Source of the DNA: Echinicola rosea
GTDB lineage: Bacteria > Bacteroidota > Bacteroidia > Cytophagales > Cyclobacteriaceae
Assembly (NCBI RefSeq): GCF_005281475.1
Contig: NZ_CP040106.1
Coordinates: 5,570,001 to 5,634,000, forward strand
Reading direction: 5' to 3'
Length of the DNA: 64,000 nucleotides
The notes under the pieces were generated by a model. That model worked only from the letters and a program-made list of their open reading frames with translations. It did not search any database and was not told where the DNA came from. This document shows, piece after piece, positions 45,876-56,584 of this stretch (the first letter of the stretch is position 1; every line of letters starts with the position of its first letter). The translations under genes and the position numbers were made by a program.

Positions 45876-47099
45876 TTATAATGAGGATAAATATTTCGTG
45901 AGGTTACTATAATTCCTATTTGCTTCATAGTTATTTAACCAAGTATTATAAGCTGAATTTCTTCGTTCCTTGTGCTCTTTCAAATCAATATTTTTAATTT
46001 CCCTCCACAATTCAGCTGCTTCAAATTGCGCAGGTAATAAATGTCCATTGTTGCTATTGACAATTTCAGAAGTTCCACCAACATCTGTAGCTATACAAGG
46101 TATACCAAAAGACATTGCTTCCATGATACTAACAGGAACTCCTTCGCTTTCACTGACATTGATAAACCAGGTGATTTTATTGTTTTTGTAAAAATTGTAA
46201 ATGTCTTTTTGACTGCTCCAACCATGAAACTTTACTCTAATATGGGAAGGTAAAGTCTTTACTAATTTCTGTAACTCATCAAACTGCTTGCCATCACCAA
46301 AATGATGCCATTCAACTTGTTCATCACTATCACTCATTCTAAGAGCTTCGATTATAAGATGCATTCTTTTTACCTTTTCAACCCTACTACAAGAAACAAT
46401 TCTTATAAAGTTTAATTCTCCTTTATCTTCAAAATCCTTCCAAGAGAATTCTAAATTTGAAATTCCTAACCGGCTTAAATGTATTTTTTCCTCAGGTATC
46501 TTATAATCCTTTTTTAATATACTTTGAATATCATTAGATATTGGCAATAATACATTCGACTTATTATAAATTTCTTGTCTAATTGGCAAATAGCCTCTAT
46601 TGATAGGTAAATAAAAATCCGTACCATGCATTCTTACTACTTTTTGATATTCTTTGCATAAGTTAGTAGTGAACAGAGGACATTCCGCCCAATAAGAATA
46701 CAATAATGTTTCATCCTTGGTCAAATTGTATTGTCTTATACTATTAGAAAATTTAGTACAAACTGTTCTGAAATTTAAAAATGAGTTTATCCAACGGAGG
46801 AATTTGTCCTTAGATAAAAACACTTTTTCTGTATAAAAATCATTTAAATAACTACCTATAGGGCTCACATTAAATACACCTTGAATAATTCTTTTTCCCT
46901 TATTCAAAGAGACAAAAGGTGAGACAAATTTAACATTAGAAGGCACATTCCGTGCCACACTATTATTAGAAGGATTATACAAGGGGAAGAGATAAACTTC
47001 TTCAAATGTCGAAGCCAAATAGGGGAGCTCATTCTCAAAAAATGTTTCCTTACTTCCAAAAGGAAACGACGCAGTAAAGCAAACTAATTTCTTTTTCAT
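45876..47099 (-). CDS. Glycosyltransferase family 4
   Basis: 407 residues, GT-B. The start MKKKLVCFTASFPFGSKETFFENELPYLASTFEEV is typical of GT4 enzymes in Bacteroidetes capsule loci. The C-terminal domain has RIVSCSRVEKVKR, EWHHFGDGKQFDELQKLV, and SESEGVPVSIMEAMSFGIPCIATDVGGTSEIV. It probably adds one sugar to the lipid-linked repeat unit. It starts 10 bases after the stop of the Wzy gene. Confidence 0.9.
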   Translation of the reverse strand: MKKKLVCFTASFPFGSKETFFENELPYLASTFEEVYLFPLYNPSNNSVARNVPSNVKFVSPFVSLNKGKRIIQGVFNVSPIGSYLNDFYTEKVFLSKDKFLRWINSFLNFRTVCTKFSNSIRQYNLTKDETLLYSYWAECPLFTTNLCKEYQKVVRMHGTDFYLPINRGYLPIRQEIYNKSNVLLPISNDIQSILKKDYKIPEEKIHLSRLGISNLEFSWKDFEDKGELNFIRIVSCSRVEKVKRMHLIIEALRMSDSDEQVEWHHFGDGKQFDELQKLVKTLPSHIRVKFHGWSSQKDIYNFYKNNKITWFINVSESEGVPVSIMEAMSFGIPCIATDVGGTSEIVNSNNGHLLPAQFEAAELWREIKNIDLKEHKERRNSAYNTWLNNYEANRNYSNLTKYLSSL

Positions 47100-47109
47100 T
47101 GTTAATAGT

Positions 47110-48369
47110 TTAATTTTTCCCCTCCTTCAATGTAAAGTATATTAAAAACAATGATTTTACTGTACCTGATGTCCTTATTAAAAATGGTTCTTTAAATTCT
47201 CCTAAAAAGAAAACAAACAATAACCCAAGCAGAACCAAAGAATATTTCTTTGAGTTATTAAAAAGGTTTATAATATATACTATATAAATAGAATAGAACA
47301 AAATAGTAAATATAATACCTACAGCAAATATAGCTCTTACATAACCTACATCCGAATCCACCTTTCTACCAAAATAGTTTCTGGTACCTGGCGCTCCATC
47401 CCAATCTCCAGCACCAATCATCAATTTAATAGGGTCGTTAGGTAAAAAAAACATTGTTTGCAGATTATTGGTAGAGCTAGTTTCTAGTTCACCTGTAGCT
47501 TGGTAAACCTCTATTAATTCAAACGCCCTTGAAATCACCTTTTCTTCAAAATAAGTGATTTTTTCCTTAGGAATAACAAAAAACAACCCTATAAATCCAA
47601 TAATTAGAGTAATAATAATAATTGCCACCCTTTTAATTAATAAAATAACGGAACTTTTATTTATAGCTTCTTGAACCATTGTAACAACAAATAGTATGGC
47701 CGAAAATATTAGACCTGTCCTCGCTATAAATATTTGGGAAAGTACTATTATGCTAACAAATAAAATAACTTTTATCTTTTTTACCTTTCTAGTTTCTTTT
47801 AAAAATAAAATGCAACCGCTAAATGCACCTATAGTTTGAAGATAAGACAAACCGGCTCCTCCAGAGTTAGAAAATCCTTTCATTCGGTAATTACTTAGAT
47901 ATCTTTCATCATTTATCTTTAAAACTAAATTAGTAAAATCTCTAAAGTCCTTACTAATAAATGATATAATGACGAAAATACTTTGGATAAAAATAACAAC
48001 TAATAGTCCATATAATATTTCATCATTAGTGTATTTAATAGACAAATATTGATATAATAAATAGGTTCCAATTATCGCTTCTGTTATAAACCAAAAATTT
48101 TGCTGAATAAAAACAAGGCTGTTACTATTAAATAATTTAGTTACTATAAAAAATTCAAAAGTTACAAATACTATCACCAGCAGACAGTAAATAATAAAAT
48201 TATCCTTAAGAATTTCAACCATTAAGGATGGCTTGTTAATAGCAAAAATAAAGAGAAACAGTAACACAAACTTTGAAAAAGTAAAAGGTATTATTGTGAA
48301 AACAATTCCATAAATAAAAATGAATACTAATGAAAAATCCAAAAATCTAGAAAGCGTCTTCATTTTCAT
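47110..48369 (-). CDS. wzy: O-antigen/capsule polymerase (Wzy-like)
   Basis: 419 residues with about 11 to 12 membrane helices and one large central periplasmic loop (about residues 255-330, with YLSNYRMKGFSNSGGAG before it and NDPIKLMIGAGDWDGAPGTRNYFGRKVDSDVGYV after). Wzy proteins share little sequence, so the call rests on membrane topology, loop pattern and the presence of Wzx and Wzz. It overlaps the family-2 gene by 4 bases. Confidence 0.78.
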   Translation of the reverse strand: MKMKTLSRFLDFSLVFIFIYGIVFTIIPFTFSKFVLLFLFIFAINKPSLMVEILKDNFIIYCLLVIVFVTFEFFIVTKLFNSNSLVFIQQNFWFITEAIIGTYLLYQYLSIKYTNDEILYGLLVVIFIQSIFVIISFISKDFRDFTNLVLKINDERYLSNYRMKGFSNSGGAGLSYLQTIGAFSGCILFLKETRKVKKIKVILFVSIIVLSQIFIARTGLIFSAILFVVTMVQEAINKSSVILLIKRVAIIIITLIIGFIGLFFVIPKEKITYFEEKVISRAFELIEVYQATGELETSSTNNLQTMFFLPNDPIKLMIGAGDWDGAPGTRNYFGRKVDSDVGYVRAIFAVGIIFTILFYSIYIVYIINLFNNSKKYSLVLLGLLFVFFLGEFKEPFLIRTSGTVKSLFLIYFTLKEGKN

Positions 48370-49412
48370 TTATTATATTTAATAATCATATACAAAATAA
48401 ATCCTGGAATTTTCCTTTTTATAAAAAAGGATTGAAAAAAAAAGCGGTAAATATTTAATTTCAGTTTAAATCCTCCATTCAGGAGTACCTCTATCTGAGC
48501 ATCAGAGTATATTTCATCCATTTTACTTAGTAAAACACTTTTATCATCATATTTATTAAAATTTCTAATATGCCTATAAATAAGCTTCTCAGCTAGCCAT
48601 AAATATCCTTGCATATACTCTAAATATACTATTCCTCTCTTTTTACTGATTAAAGGAATTGTTTGCAATAAAAATGAATAAATTGCCTCAAGTTGTTTTC
48701 TTAGAAATTCTTCTTTATTCCAAACAACTCTATCATCGTCATTTCTATGCAAAACATCATATTCTGTCTTATGCATCAGGTATTTGACAGAAATCCTGTC
48801 ACTCAATAAGGCCCTTATATGTATTTCTGGATCTTGTAATCGTTGAATTTTCTCGTTAAACCCGGATATAGAGAGTAAAAAATCTTTATCCCATATTGGA
48901 CCTGAAGTATGCCAAGGTAAATCAAATTTCAAGAATTTCCTCAAAAAGTAATCCTCCTTATTTTTCGCCCCGATATATTGTTTAACCTCAAGTGGTGGTG
49001 GTCCCTCTTTCGCATATGGCGTGGCTTTAGGTCCTTTACAGTATGCAACGTTAAAAATATAAGAGGAATACCCCGGGTAATCCTTAATGCACTTTATCCT
49101 TTGCTCAATACAGTGTGGTAATAACAAATCATCTGAATCAAGAAATATTATAAATTTTCCTTGCGACACATTCATTCCAACATTCCGACATACATTAGCT
49201 CCTTTGGTGTCAGAATAATCCTTGCGCTCATAAACCTTTATCCTAGAATCCTTTTTTGCTATTTCAGAAGCAATATTTAATGAATTATCCGTAGAACCAT
49301 CGTCTATTAATAACAATTCCCAATCATCATATGACTGAGAAATCACTGACTCTATTGTACTTTTAATATACTTTCCCTTGTTAAATACAGGGCTTATAAC
49401 TGAAACTAACAT
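48366..49412 (-). CDS. Glycosyltransferase family 2
   Basis: 348 residues. GT-A features: VSVISPVFNKGKYIKSTIESV, LLIDDGSTDNSLNIASE and the catalytic IFLDSDDLLLPHCIEQR. It builds the repeat unit on the cytoplasmic side of the membrane. Coupled by overlap with wzy and separated by about 110 bases from wzz. Confidence 0.9.
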   Translation of the reverse strand: MLVSVISPVFNKGKYIKSTIESVISQSYDDWELLLIDDGSTDNSLNIASEIAKKDSRIKVYERKDYSDTKGANVCRNVGMNVSQGKFIIFLDSDDLLLPHCIEQRIKCIKDYPGYSSYIFNVAYCKGPKATPYAKEGPPPLEVKQYIGAKNKEDYFLRKFLKFDLPWHTSGPIWDKDFLLSISGFNEKIQRLQDPEIHIRALLSDRISVKYLMHKTEYDVLHRNDDDRVVWNKEEFLRKQLEAIYSFLLQTIPLISKKRGIVYLEYMQGYLWLAEKLIYRHIRNFNKYDDKSVLLSKMDEIYSDAQIEVLLNGGFKLKLNIYRFFFQSFFIKRKIPGFILYMIIKYNK

Positions 49413-49523
49413 TTGAATAATTTACAACCTCTAAATTAATTATAGTAGTTCTAAGATTTCAGTTTAAATAAACCTACTTAGGTTTACTAAATCAAGTTCG
49501 GTTAATTTTCTTAAAATATAATT

Positions 49524-50621
49524 TTACAAATTATCTCTTACAATTTGTAAATAAGCTCGACCCCAAACATAAATGAAGTAAGAAAAGGCTCCTAAAAAAA
49601 TAAATAATATAATTATAAGTAATTTCTTTGGGGCTGACTCTCCTACTGGAACTACTACAGGTTGTATCGTAGAAAATATTGGAGTATCCTGTTTAACCCG
49701 TAGTTTTGCTTGTTCTAATTGCTTTGCGAGTTCAGTGTATACTGATAAAGCTAAATTATATTCTGCCTCCAAGTCTTTCAACCGGTTCAAAGCTGTCGAC
49801 CTGGAAATATTTTGATTTGAATCTTTGAAACTAGTTAGTAATTCTCTTTTTTCTTCAAACTCTTTCTTCTTCTCCAAATACTGCTTTTTGGTATAACTTA
49901 ATTGTTCACGAGCGTTTTGTATTTTAAATTCTATTACTTTATCCTGCAATAACCCTTCGACATATTTGGCTAATTGAGCAGCGGCTAGGGCTTCCGGCAT
50001 AACAACCGTCAACTCAAGAAATCCTTCTTTCGAATTATACGAAACGGAAATTTGATCTTGCATTTTACTGAACAAGCCTAGTTGTTTACCTGTAACTGAC
50101 AGTAGCTTGTTCTGATTCGTACTTTTTGAAACCTTTGGCTCTTCTGATTTAAAAAGTGATATTATTATTTTGGGTAGGCCTAAAGTATATTTTTTTAGAT
50201 ACCAAAATATTCCAGGTGTATAATAGCTATCATAGTATTCTTCATATGTCACTGTTTCACTTAATTCATTAAATTTTAGTTCGGCCTTTAAAACATCTAG
50301 CTTAAATGGCGTACTATTAATAACATTGGGATACAAAATAGGAGGTATCTCACTTCTATTTACCCCTTCCCCTAAATTAAAACCAGCCATACTTGCAATG
50401 CTTCCTAAACTGCTCATTTGACTATCTCCAGACATCTGAGGTATATAGCTTGACACTACTTTATATTCTTTTTTGGAAAGAAACGCAATTAAAACTCCAA
50501 TTATAAAGAATACAAAAACTATTTTATACCCCTTCCTTCTATTGACCCATAATAACTTTATTATTGTTAAAAAATCTAAATCTTTGACGCTTGACTTGTA
50601 TTTGCTATCCGTTTCTTTCAT
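49524..50621 (-). CDS. wzz: Chain-length determinant protein (Wzz/GNVR family)
   Basis: 365 residues with a membrane helix at each end (about 32-49 and 333-352), an N-terminal DFLTIIKLLWVNRRKG, and a periplasmic coiled-coil region (about 230-310). A proline-rich segment before the last helix (TIQPVVVPVGESAPKK) is typical. It is a polysaccharide co-polymerase without a tyrosine kinase domain; no separate kinase gene was seen. Confidence 0.88.
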   Translation of the reverse strand: MKETDSKYKSSVKDLDFLTIIKLLWVNRRKGYKIVFVFFIIGVLIAFLSKKEYKVVSSYIPQMSGDSQMSSLGSIASMAGFNLGEGVNRSEIPPILYPNVINSTPFKLDVLKAELKFNELSETVTYEEYYDSYYTPGIFWYLKKYTLGLPKIIISLFKSEEPKVSKSTNQNKLLSVTGKQLGLFSKMQDQISVSYNSKEGFLELTVVMPEALAAAQLAKYVEGLLQDKVIEFKIQNAREQLSYTKKQYLEKKKEFEEKRELLTSFKDSNQNISRSTALNRLKDLEAEYNLALSVYTELAKQLEQAKLRVKQDTPIFSTIQPVVVPVGESAPKKLLIIILFIFLGAFSYFIYVWGRAYLQIVRDNL

Positions 50622-50737
50622 ATTTTAATACTTTGTAATGAATCACCAGAGATTTACTTCTATATCATTATAAAAAAACATTGCACTCTCTTTATAACCT
50701 CGTCAGAGTTATACTTTATTCATGAACAATTTATCTA

Positions 50738-52057
50738 TTATAACCTTCCGTCAACTAATTGTTTTGCATAAAAAGCTTTAGTATCATACAAAACGGTATT
50801 ACCATTTGCTTTTATTTTTTCCAAATCCATATCACAAAACTCTTTATGTCCCACCGCTAAAATAATAGAGTCATATTTTTGTAATTTCTCCTTTGCTATC
50901 AGTGTCAGATTATATTCAGATTTGACTTCTTCTATAGAAGCCCAAGGATCATATACATCAACCTCAAGACCAAACTGTCCTAATTCCTTATAAATATCAA
51001 TTACCCTTGTATTTCTTATATCAGGGCAATTCTCTTTAAAGGTAAAACCTAAAATCAATGACTTACTCCCTTTTATGGTCTTTCCCTTTTGTATCATTAA
51101 TTTCACGACTTTATTGGCCACAAACATTCCCATATTATCGTTTACCCTTCTTCCTGATAGAATGACAGCAGGGTGATAGCCAACCTGTTCTGCTTTATGT
51201 GCTAAATAATAAGGATCTACTCCAATACAATGCCCTCCAACGAGACCAGGTTTATATTTCAAAAAATTCCATTTCGTGCCTGCTGCTTCTAATACTTCAT
51301 TCGTATCTATTCCAAGTCTATCAAAAATCAGTGCCAATTCATTCACAAAGGAAATATTCACATCCCTTTGGGCATTTTCAATTGCCTTAGAGGCCTCTGC
51401 TACTTTGATACTAGAAGCTTTATAGGTTCCTGCTTTTATTATAGAAGCATATAATTCATTCACATAATCAGCTACTTCAAACGTAGAGCCTGATGTAACC
51501 TTCTTTATCTTAGTCAAGGTATTGATCTTATCCCCAGGATTGATTCGTTCAGGCGAATAACCACAATAAAAATCCTGATTAAATTTTAAGCCTGATTCCC
51601 TTTCCAAAACTGGTACACAATCTTCTTCGGTACACCCCGGATAAGTAGTCGATTCATAAATTACTACATCCCCCTTCTTCAACACTTTTCCCAACATGGT
51701 ACTTGCTGCAATCAAAGGGCGAAGATCTGGTGTTTTATGTTCATTGATAGGAGTAGGAACCGTTACAATGTAAATATTACAGGTCGAAATAGTCGATATC
51801 GCATTGGAAGGCAAAAAACCAAGTCTTTTCTCCTCCAATTCCATAGAAGATTTTACCAGAGAAACCTGAAGGTCTCCGTCTTCCACTTCCAAAGTAACAT
51901 CATGGCCTTTTTCTAAACCATCAATTCTTTTGGGCGAAATATCGTAACCAACTGTAGGGTATTGCTTTGCCAATTCAACCGCCAAGGGTAATCCCACGTA
52001 GCCCAAACCAATTACTGCAATCTTTGATTGATTTAAAGGTATCAGTTGTGAAGTCAT
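50738..52057 (-). CDS. Nucleotide sugar dehydrogenase, TviB/WbpO-like (copy 1)
   Basis: 439 residues. The N-terminal NAD domain starts [22 protein letters not shown]; the central region has the catalytic Cys in [16 protein letters not shown]; the C-terminal domain has [26 protein letters not shown]. It oxidises C6 of a UDP-HexNAc to the uronic acid. It is a clear paralogue of 59287-60606 (same length, same end ...VDGRL/VDARL) but uses more AT-rich codons. It lies 74 bases downstream of the Wza gene. Confidence 0.9.
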   Translation of the reverse strand: MTSQLIPLNQSKIAVIGLGYVGLPLAVELAKQYPTVGYDISPKRIDGLEKGHDVTLEVEDGDLQVSLVKSSMELEEKRLGFLPSNAISTISTCNIYIVTVPTPINEHKTPDLRPLIAASTMLGKVLKKGDVVIYESTTYPGCTEEDCVPVLERESGLKFNQDFYCGYSPERINPGDKINTLTKIKKVTSGSTFEVADYVNELYASIIKAGTYKASSIKVAEASKAIENAQRDVNISFVNELALIFDRLGIDTNEVLEAAGTKWNFLKYKPGLVGGHCIGVDPYYLAHKAEQVGYHPAVILSGRRVNDNMGMFVANKVVKLMIQKGKTIKGSKSLILGFTFKENCPDIRNTRVIDIYKELGQFGLEVDVYDPWASIEEVKSEYNLTLIAKEKLQKYDSIILAVGHKEFCDMDLEKIKANGNTVLYDTKAFYAKQLVDGRL

Positions 52058-52130
52058 ATATTCAGTTATTAAGTTTTGTTGTTTTAATATTGCTTGAAAA
52101 GAATACTTATTTATTCTCTTCTATTTTATA

Positions 52131-54713
52131 TTATTGCGCCAATCGATCAATTAAAATGGCCAATGTCGCCAAACTAGAAGCTACGCCTATCCAATTGGTA
52201 GCAGATAAACTTTCTCTTTGTGGCTTCTGTGGTACAATAATCTCAGCCCCTGGTTCAATTCTTGGGTAATCCTTAAAGAAAATAAAGTTTTTGGTCCGCT
52301 TTACATCTCCATTGGCATAAACCACATATGCTTTCCCCTTTCTTGCGTTATCAGTAAAGCCGCCAGCTTTCGATATGTACCTTTTAAAGCTGTTTCCATT
52401 TTCGTATCTAGCGGAAGTAGGGAACAGTACTTCCCCTCTCATCCTTACCGTCTGCAATTGTTTCGGAATACTTAATATATCTCCTTCCTGCAAAATTAAA
52501 TCTTGGGCAGAACCAGGGTTTTCTAAAATCTCAGTCAAGTCTATGCCTATTAATTCTTGTGTCCGGAACTCCACTTCTGCTACTCTACTGCTATCTGAAG
52601 CAGCGACTTCCTCGACCCTACTAATCTTGTATTCTCCAGAAGCCAAACCTTTTTGGTTTGCTAAATCCCCTCCATTCTCAAGAATCTTTTCATCAATCCG
52701 AGAAAGAATTTCGTTTTCAGCTTCAGTATTTTTACCATCCTCCTTAATGAGATTGTTTTTTACCTCTGTCAAATCCTGAGACTTAATATCATTATCACTT
52801 TTGGGTGTAAAAAACTCCGTTCTTCGGATCAATGTAGCTCCTTTGACATAGGCAAACTGGTTCATCCCTCCAGCTCTTTTCAACAAATCTGATATCCGCT
52901 CATTTGATGTGGAAATCGTATACTGGCCAGGATAGGTAACTTCTCCTTCTACACGTACCAACTTCTCCCGCTGAAAGCCGGGGCTTCTGCGAATGATAAT
53001 ATGGTCAAAAGGCTCAAGCACTACTTCTTTATCATCGCCATCAATTTGCAGGTTCTCATCGATATCGATGGTAAAGATTTCTGCAATTTGTCCATTGGTA
53101 CGGTCTTTTACCCTTCTGGCCACTTCGATATAGGCGTCGGAAGCAGATTCCTTAAAGCCCCCCGCCTTTAGCACCAAGTCTTCTACCGTCATATTATCTG
53201 CATAAGCAAAGGCACCGGGTCGGTTGATCTCACCGGAGATTTTCACATAATACTCTTCCTTGAGGTCATATTTGCTTGGGATATGCAAGACATCCTCACG
53301 TTGCAAAGGAATATCCTGTGCAGTACCATTTACCACCCCTTGGACATTTACAGGAACGATTTCCAGCGTCATGTCATCCTGCGTACGATAAAGCGTTGCC
53401 CGATTCAAAAAGGCCTCCCCTCTTAAACCTTCGGCTTTCTCGATCAAATCCTTTACCGTCATTCCATCAAAGAGGGCAAATTCACCAGGATAAAATACCG
53501 CACCTGAAATCTGCACACGGTTCTCAAATCGCTCCAATTTCTTCCCGATCAAGAACACATCTCCATCTTGGACCTTGAAACTGCCAAACTCCTCTTTACT
53601 AACATCGGCCACTTTTCTGGCTTGGTCGGATATCCGACGAACCGCCACTCGTCCAGTATAGGCTTCACTTTTAAAACCACCCGCATAACGGATCAGGTCT
53701 TTGATATCTTCTTCGGGTTTGATCTCAAAATACCCTTCTCGTCTTACGGGCCCCTGTACTTCTACCCTGGTATCCACTGCCGGTACCATAATGACGTCAT
53801 TGTCCTGCAAGCGCACATTTTGCTGCTGGTCACCATTCATCAGATATTCATATACATCCACCTCGGCAATTTGCCTGGAATCCCGAAACACCTTGATTTT
53901 CCTAAAGGAACCTTGTCTGCTTGGCCCTCCTGCTGCATATAACGCATTAAACACGGAAGCAAAAGAAGGCAAGGTATAATCCCCAGGATGCTGCAATTCC
54001 CCGACCATGGCTACTTTAATGGAGCGGATATTCCCCAATCGTATCTGCATAAAGGTCCGTGGATTGCTACTATTCAAGTCTGCATATATATTGCTTAATT
54101 CCCTCTTCATTCTTGCTGTAGCAGCCTGAATACTGGAACCGCCCACATTGATCGGTCCTACATTCGGAATATACACTCGGCCCTCAGGGTTTACCGTCAA
54201 ATCATAGGATTGTTGGGAATCGCCATAGATGTCGATCAGCAGCTGGTCTCCTGCTCCGATGACATAACTTTGTGGAGTCGGAATATTCAGGTTAGGAGAA
54301 AAATTCAGTTTTTTGTTATGGAACAACCCAAACCCAAAGATTTTCTTCTCTTCTTCTGATAAACTATCCTGCTCTCCCGCACTCATCCCTACATTGGCTG
54401 AATCGGAGAGCTGTCGTTGGGCAGAATTCTCTCCTACCTCTCCAGCGTCCATTCCTGAAGTACTCAGTTGATTGATCCTTGTGGCCAATTTACTGGCCTC
54501 CATGGCCGGCATGCCTCTTTCTTCTGCCAATGCTGGAATTTGGGATTTTGAAATTCCCTGCTCTTCTGCCTTTTGGACAATGGAAGCAATTTGCGCATCC
54601 GACAGCTGATCCACCTTTGCATGTTGAATATCCGAAAGGGACTGGGCATATAATGCGATCGAAACGATAAACAGGATGAATGTAAGGTAAAAAGCTTTAA
54701 TGTTGATGGACAT
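52131..54713 (-). CDS. wza: Polysaccharide export protein with SLBB repeats (Wza-like)
   Basis: 860 residues. Signal peptide (about 1-22), a Cyclobacteriaceae-type N-terminal region with SDAQIASIVQKAEEQGISKSQIPALAEERGM, a Poly_export domain (YVIGAGDQLLIDIYGDSQQSYDLTVNPEGRVYIPNVGPI), then several SLBB domains (about six) with GEVTYPGQY and similar patterns. A hydrophobic segment lies near the C-terminus. It probably forms the outer-membrane or periplasmic channel that exports the capsule. It is longer than E. coli Wza, as usual in this phylum. Confidence 0.9.
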   Translation of the reverse strand: MSINIKAFYLTFILFIVSIALYAQSLSDIQHAKVDQLSDAQIASIVQKAEEQGISKSQIPALAEERGMPAMEASKLATRINQLSTSGMDAGEVGENSAQRQLSDSANVGMSAGEQDSLSEEEKKIFGFGLFHNKKLNFSPNLNIPTPQSYVIGAGDQLLIDIYGDSQQSYDLTVNPEGRVYIPNVGPINVGGSSIQAATARMKRELSNIYADLNSSNPRTFMQIRLGNIRSIKVAMVGELQHPGDYTLPSFASVFNALYAAGGPSRQGSFRKIKVFRDSRQIAEVDVYEYLMNGDQQQNVRLQDNDVIMVPAVDTRVEVQGPVRREGYFEIKPEEDIKDLIRYAGGFKSEAYTGRVAVRRISDQARKVADVSKEEFGSFKVQDGDVFLIGKKLERFENRVQISGAVFYPGEFALFDGMTVKDLIEKAEGLRGEAFLNRATLYRTQDDMTLEIVPVNVQGVVNGTAQDIPLQREDVLHIPSKYDLKEEYYVKISGEINRPGAFAYADNMTVEDLVLKAGGFKESASDAYIEVARRVKDRTNGQIAEIFTIDIDENLQIDGDDKEVVLEPFDHIIIRRSPGFQREKLVRVEGEVTYPGQYTISTSNERISDLLKRAGGMNQFAYVKGATLIRRTEFFTPKSDNDIKSQDLTEVKNNLIKEDGKNTEAENEILSRIDEKILENGGDLANQKGLASGEYKISRVEEVAASDSSRVAEVEFRTQELIGIDLTEILENPGSAQDLILQEGDILSIPKQLQTVRMRGEVLFPTSARYENGNSFKRYISKAGGFTDNARKGKAYVVYANGDVKRTKNFIFFKDYPRIEPGAEIIVPQKPQRESLSATNWIGVASSLATLAILIDRLAQ

Positions 54714-54720
54714 ACCTTTT

Positions 54721-54766
54721 CTAATTGGGAATGATGAATTGAGAATGATGAATTAGGAATGATTGT
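54721..54766. repeat. Short direct repeats upstream of wza
   Basis: GAATGATGAATT with small changes occurs three times in a row with a 14-base period just ahead of the wza start. It may be a simple sequence repeat that can change length. Confidence 0.5.
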
Positions 54767-54804
54767 AAACCATCTATTTTATGGTTTTCTTCTTAGTTTT
54801 CCAT

Positions 54805-55158
54805 TCATGACTCACGAGATGATTTTATGATTGAGTTCAAAATTGAAATTATTTGATCGATTTCACTATATAAAAACGGTAAATGCTTATGATCTTTGAG
54901 GAGCTCATCCCGATTAAATAATCTTAGCCAGTACTTTGTCTCCCTCGCTTCTCTTGCTGCAATTACCATTTTTGAAACAAAATCCTTTCTGGAATGAGCT
55001 GCTTGTGCCTCCTCTACATTAGCCCCTATAGATGTTCCAGCACCTACTATCTGTTCTGCTAAACGGTAATGATTTTTATTTTTTAACTCAAAATAGATAT
55101 CAAGGATCCTCTCGCTAAAAGCAAACGTTTTTTCTAAAATCACATTTTCCTTCGCCAT
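54805..55158 (-). CDS. Four-helix bundle protein (S23 family)
   Basis: 117 residues, all helical: TFAFSERILDIYFELK, AEQIVGAGTSIGANVEEAQAAHSRKDFVSKMVIAAREARETKYWLRLF. This is the four-helix-bundle family (23S rRNA intervening-sequence protein type), frequent as solitary genes in Bacteroidetes and of unknown role in such loci. It lies between ugd and wza, in the same direction. A second, broken member lies upstream of ugd. Confidence 0.9.
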   Translation of the reverse strand: MAKENVILEKTFAFSERILDIYFELKNKNHYRLAEQIVGAGTSIGANVEEAQAAHSRKDFVSKMVIAAREARETKYWLRLFNRDELLKDHKHLPFLYSEIDQIISILNSIIKSSRES

Positions 55159-55191
55159 GGTAATCCTTCATTTCTAATTTTTAATTCTTCA

Positions 55192-56508
55192 TTAAATTCC
55201 AATTCCATAATGCTCAAACCCCTCCTCTTTCAAATACTTGGCATCGTAGATGTTTCTACCGTCAAAGACGACTTTATTTTTGAGCAATTTGCTCAGCGCT
55301 GACCAACTGGGTAGGCGAAATTCCGACCACTCTGTCACGAGGAGCAAAGCATCTGCATCGATGCAAGCATCATAAGCATCCTTACAATAAGTGACTTTAT
55401 CCCCCACATATACCTCCTTGGCTTCATCCATGGCTATGGGGTCATAGGCTTTCACTTCTGCTCCTGCTGCCCGTAGTTCATCGATCATGACAATGGCCGG
55501 CGCCTCGCGCATGTCATCGGTATTTGGCTTAAAGCTCAGTCCCCACATGGCAAAGGTCATCCCGGTAAGGTCCTCACCAAAGTGCTTCTTTACTTTTTTG
55601 ACCAATACATGCTTTTGGTCATCGTTGACATCTTCCACGGATTGCAGTACACGCAAATTGTAGCCATATTGCTTTGCCGTTCTTACGATGGCCTTTACAT
55701 CTTTGGGAAAACAAGATCCCCCATACCCCACGCCAGGATAAATAAACTTATTCCCAATCCTGGGATCAGACCCGATGCCTTTTCTTACCATGTTTGCATT
55801 GGCCCCTACCAACTCACAGAGGTTTGCGATGTCGTTCATAAAACTGATCTTGGTGGCCAGCATGGCATTAGCCGTATATTTGGTCATTTCCGCGGAAGGA
55901 ATGTCCATATAGATGATCCGCTCTCCGCTAAGTTGGAAGGGCTTATATAACCTTCTCATGATCTTTTCTGCCCTTTCATCCTCCACGCCGATCACAATTC
56001 TATCCGGCTTCAAAAAATCCTCTACCGCGGCACCTTCTTTTAGGAATTCCGGATTTGAGGCCACGGCAAAATCCAAGGCCCTGTCCCGCTTTTCCAACGC
56101 TGACTTAATGGCCTGCTCAACCTTCTTGCCCGTGGTTACCGGAACGGTGCTTTTCGTCGCCACTACGATATAGTCGGACATCTTTTGCCCAATTTCATCT
56201 GCCACGGCCAAGACATATTTGAGATCGGCAGAACCATCCTCGCCCGGAGGTGTCCCCACAGCAATAAACGCTACTTCTGATCCCTGAATGGCTTCCCCTA
56301 AATCGGTAGTAAACTTCAGCCGACCACTTTCATAGTTCCGTACGACGATTTCTTCCAGTCCTGGTTCATAGATGGGCATGACACCTTGCTTGAGCTTATC
56401 GATCTTTTTTTGATCAATGTCCACACATACCACTTCAATCCCTACATCTGCAAAACAAGCTCCTGAAACCAAACCGACATAACCGGTACCTACTACAGTG
56501 ATTTTCAT
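55192..56508 (-). CDS. ugd: UDP-glucose 6-dehydrogenase
   Basis: 438 residues. Starts MKITVVGTGYVGLVSGACFADVGIEVVCVDID, has the catalytic Cys in FIYPGVGYGGSCFPKDVKAIV and the C-terminal domain with MWGLSFKPNTDDMREAP. It oxidises UDP-glucose to UDP-glucuronate, so the polymer may contain glucuronic acid or a derived sugar. The gene is GC-richer than the wza to wzi stretch. Confidence 0.93.
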   Translation of the reverse strand: MKITVVGTGYVGLVSGACFADVGIEVVCVDIDQKKIDKLKQGVMPIYEPGLEEIVVRNYESGRLKFTTDLGEAIQGSEVAFIAVGTPPGEDGSADLKYVLAVADEIGQKMSDYIVVATKSTVPVTTGKKVEQAIKSALEKRDRALDFAVASNPEFLKEGAAVEDFLKPDRIVIGVEDERAEKIMRRLYKPFQLSGERIIYMDIPSAEMTKYTANAMLATKISFMNDIANLCELVGANANMVRKGIGSDPRIGNKFIYPGVGYGGSCFPKDVKAIVRTAKQYGYNLRVLQSVEDVNDDQKHVLVKKVKKHFGEDLTGMTFAMWGLSFKPNTDDMREAPAIVMIDELRAAGAEVKAYDPIAMDEAKEVYVGDKVTYCKDAYDACIDADALLLVTEWSEFRLPSWSALSKLLKNKVVFDGRNIYDAKYLKEEGFEHYGIGI

Positions 56509-56584
56509 ATGTTATTTATTGATTAATTGTTTTATTGTCGAACCGTTGAATTGTGTAAATGTCAAATTGTTTTTTTAAGTTTTA

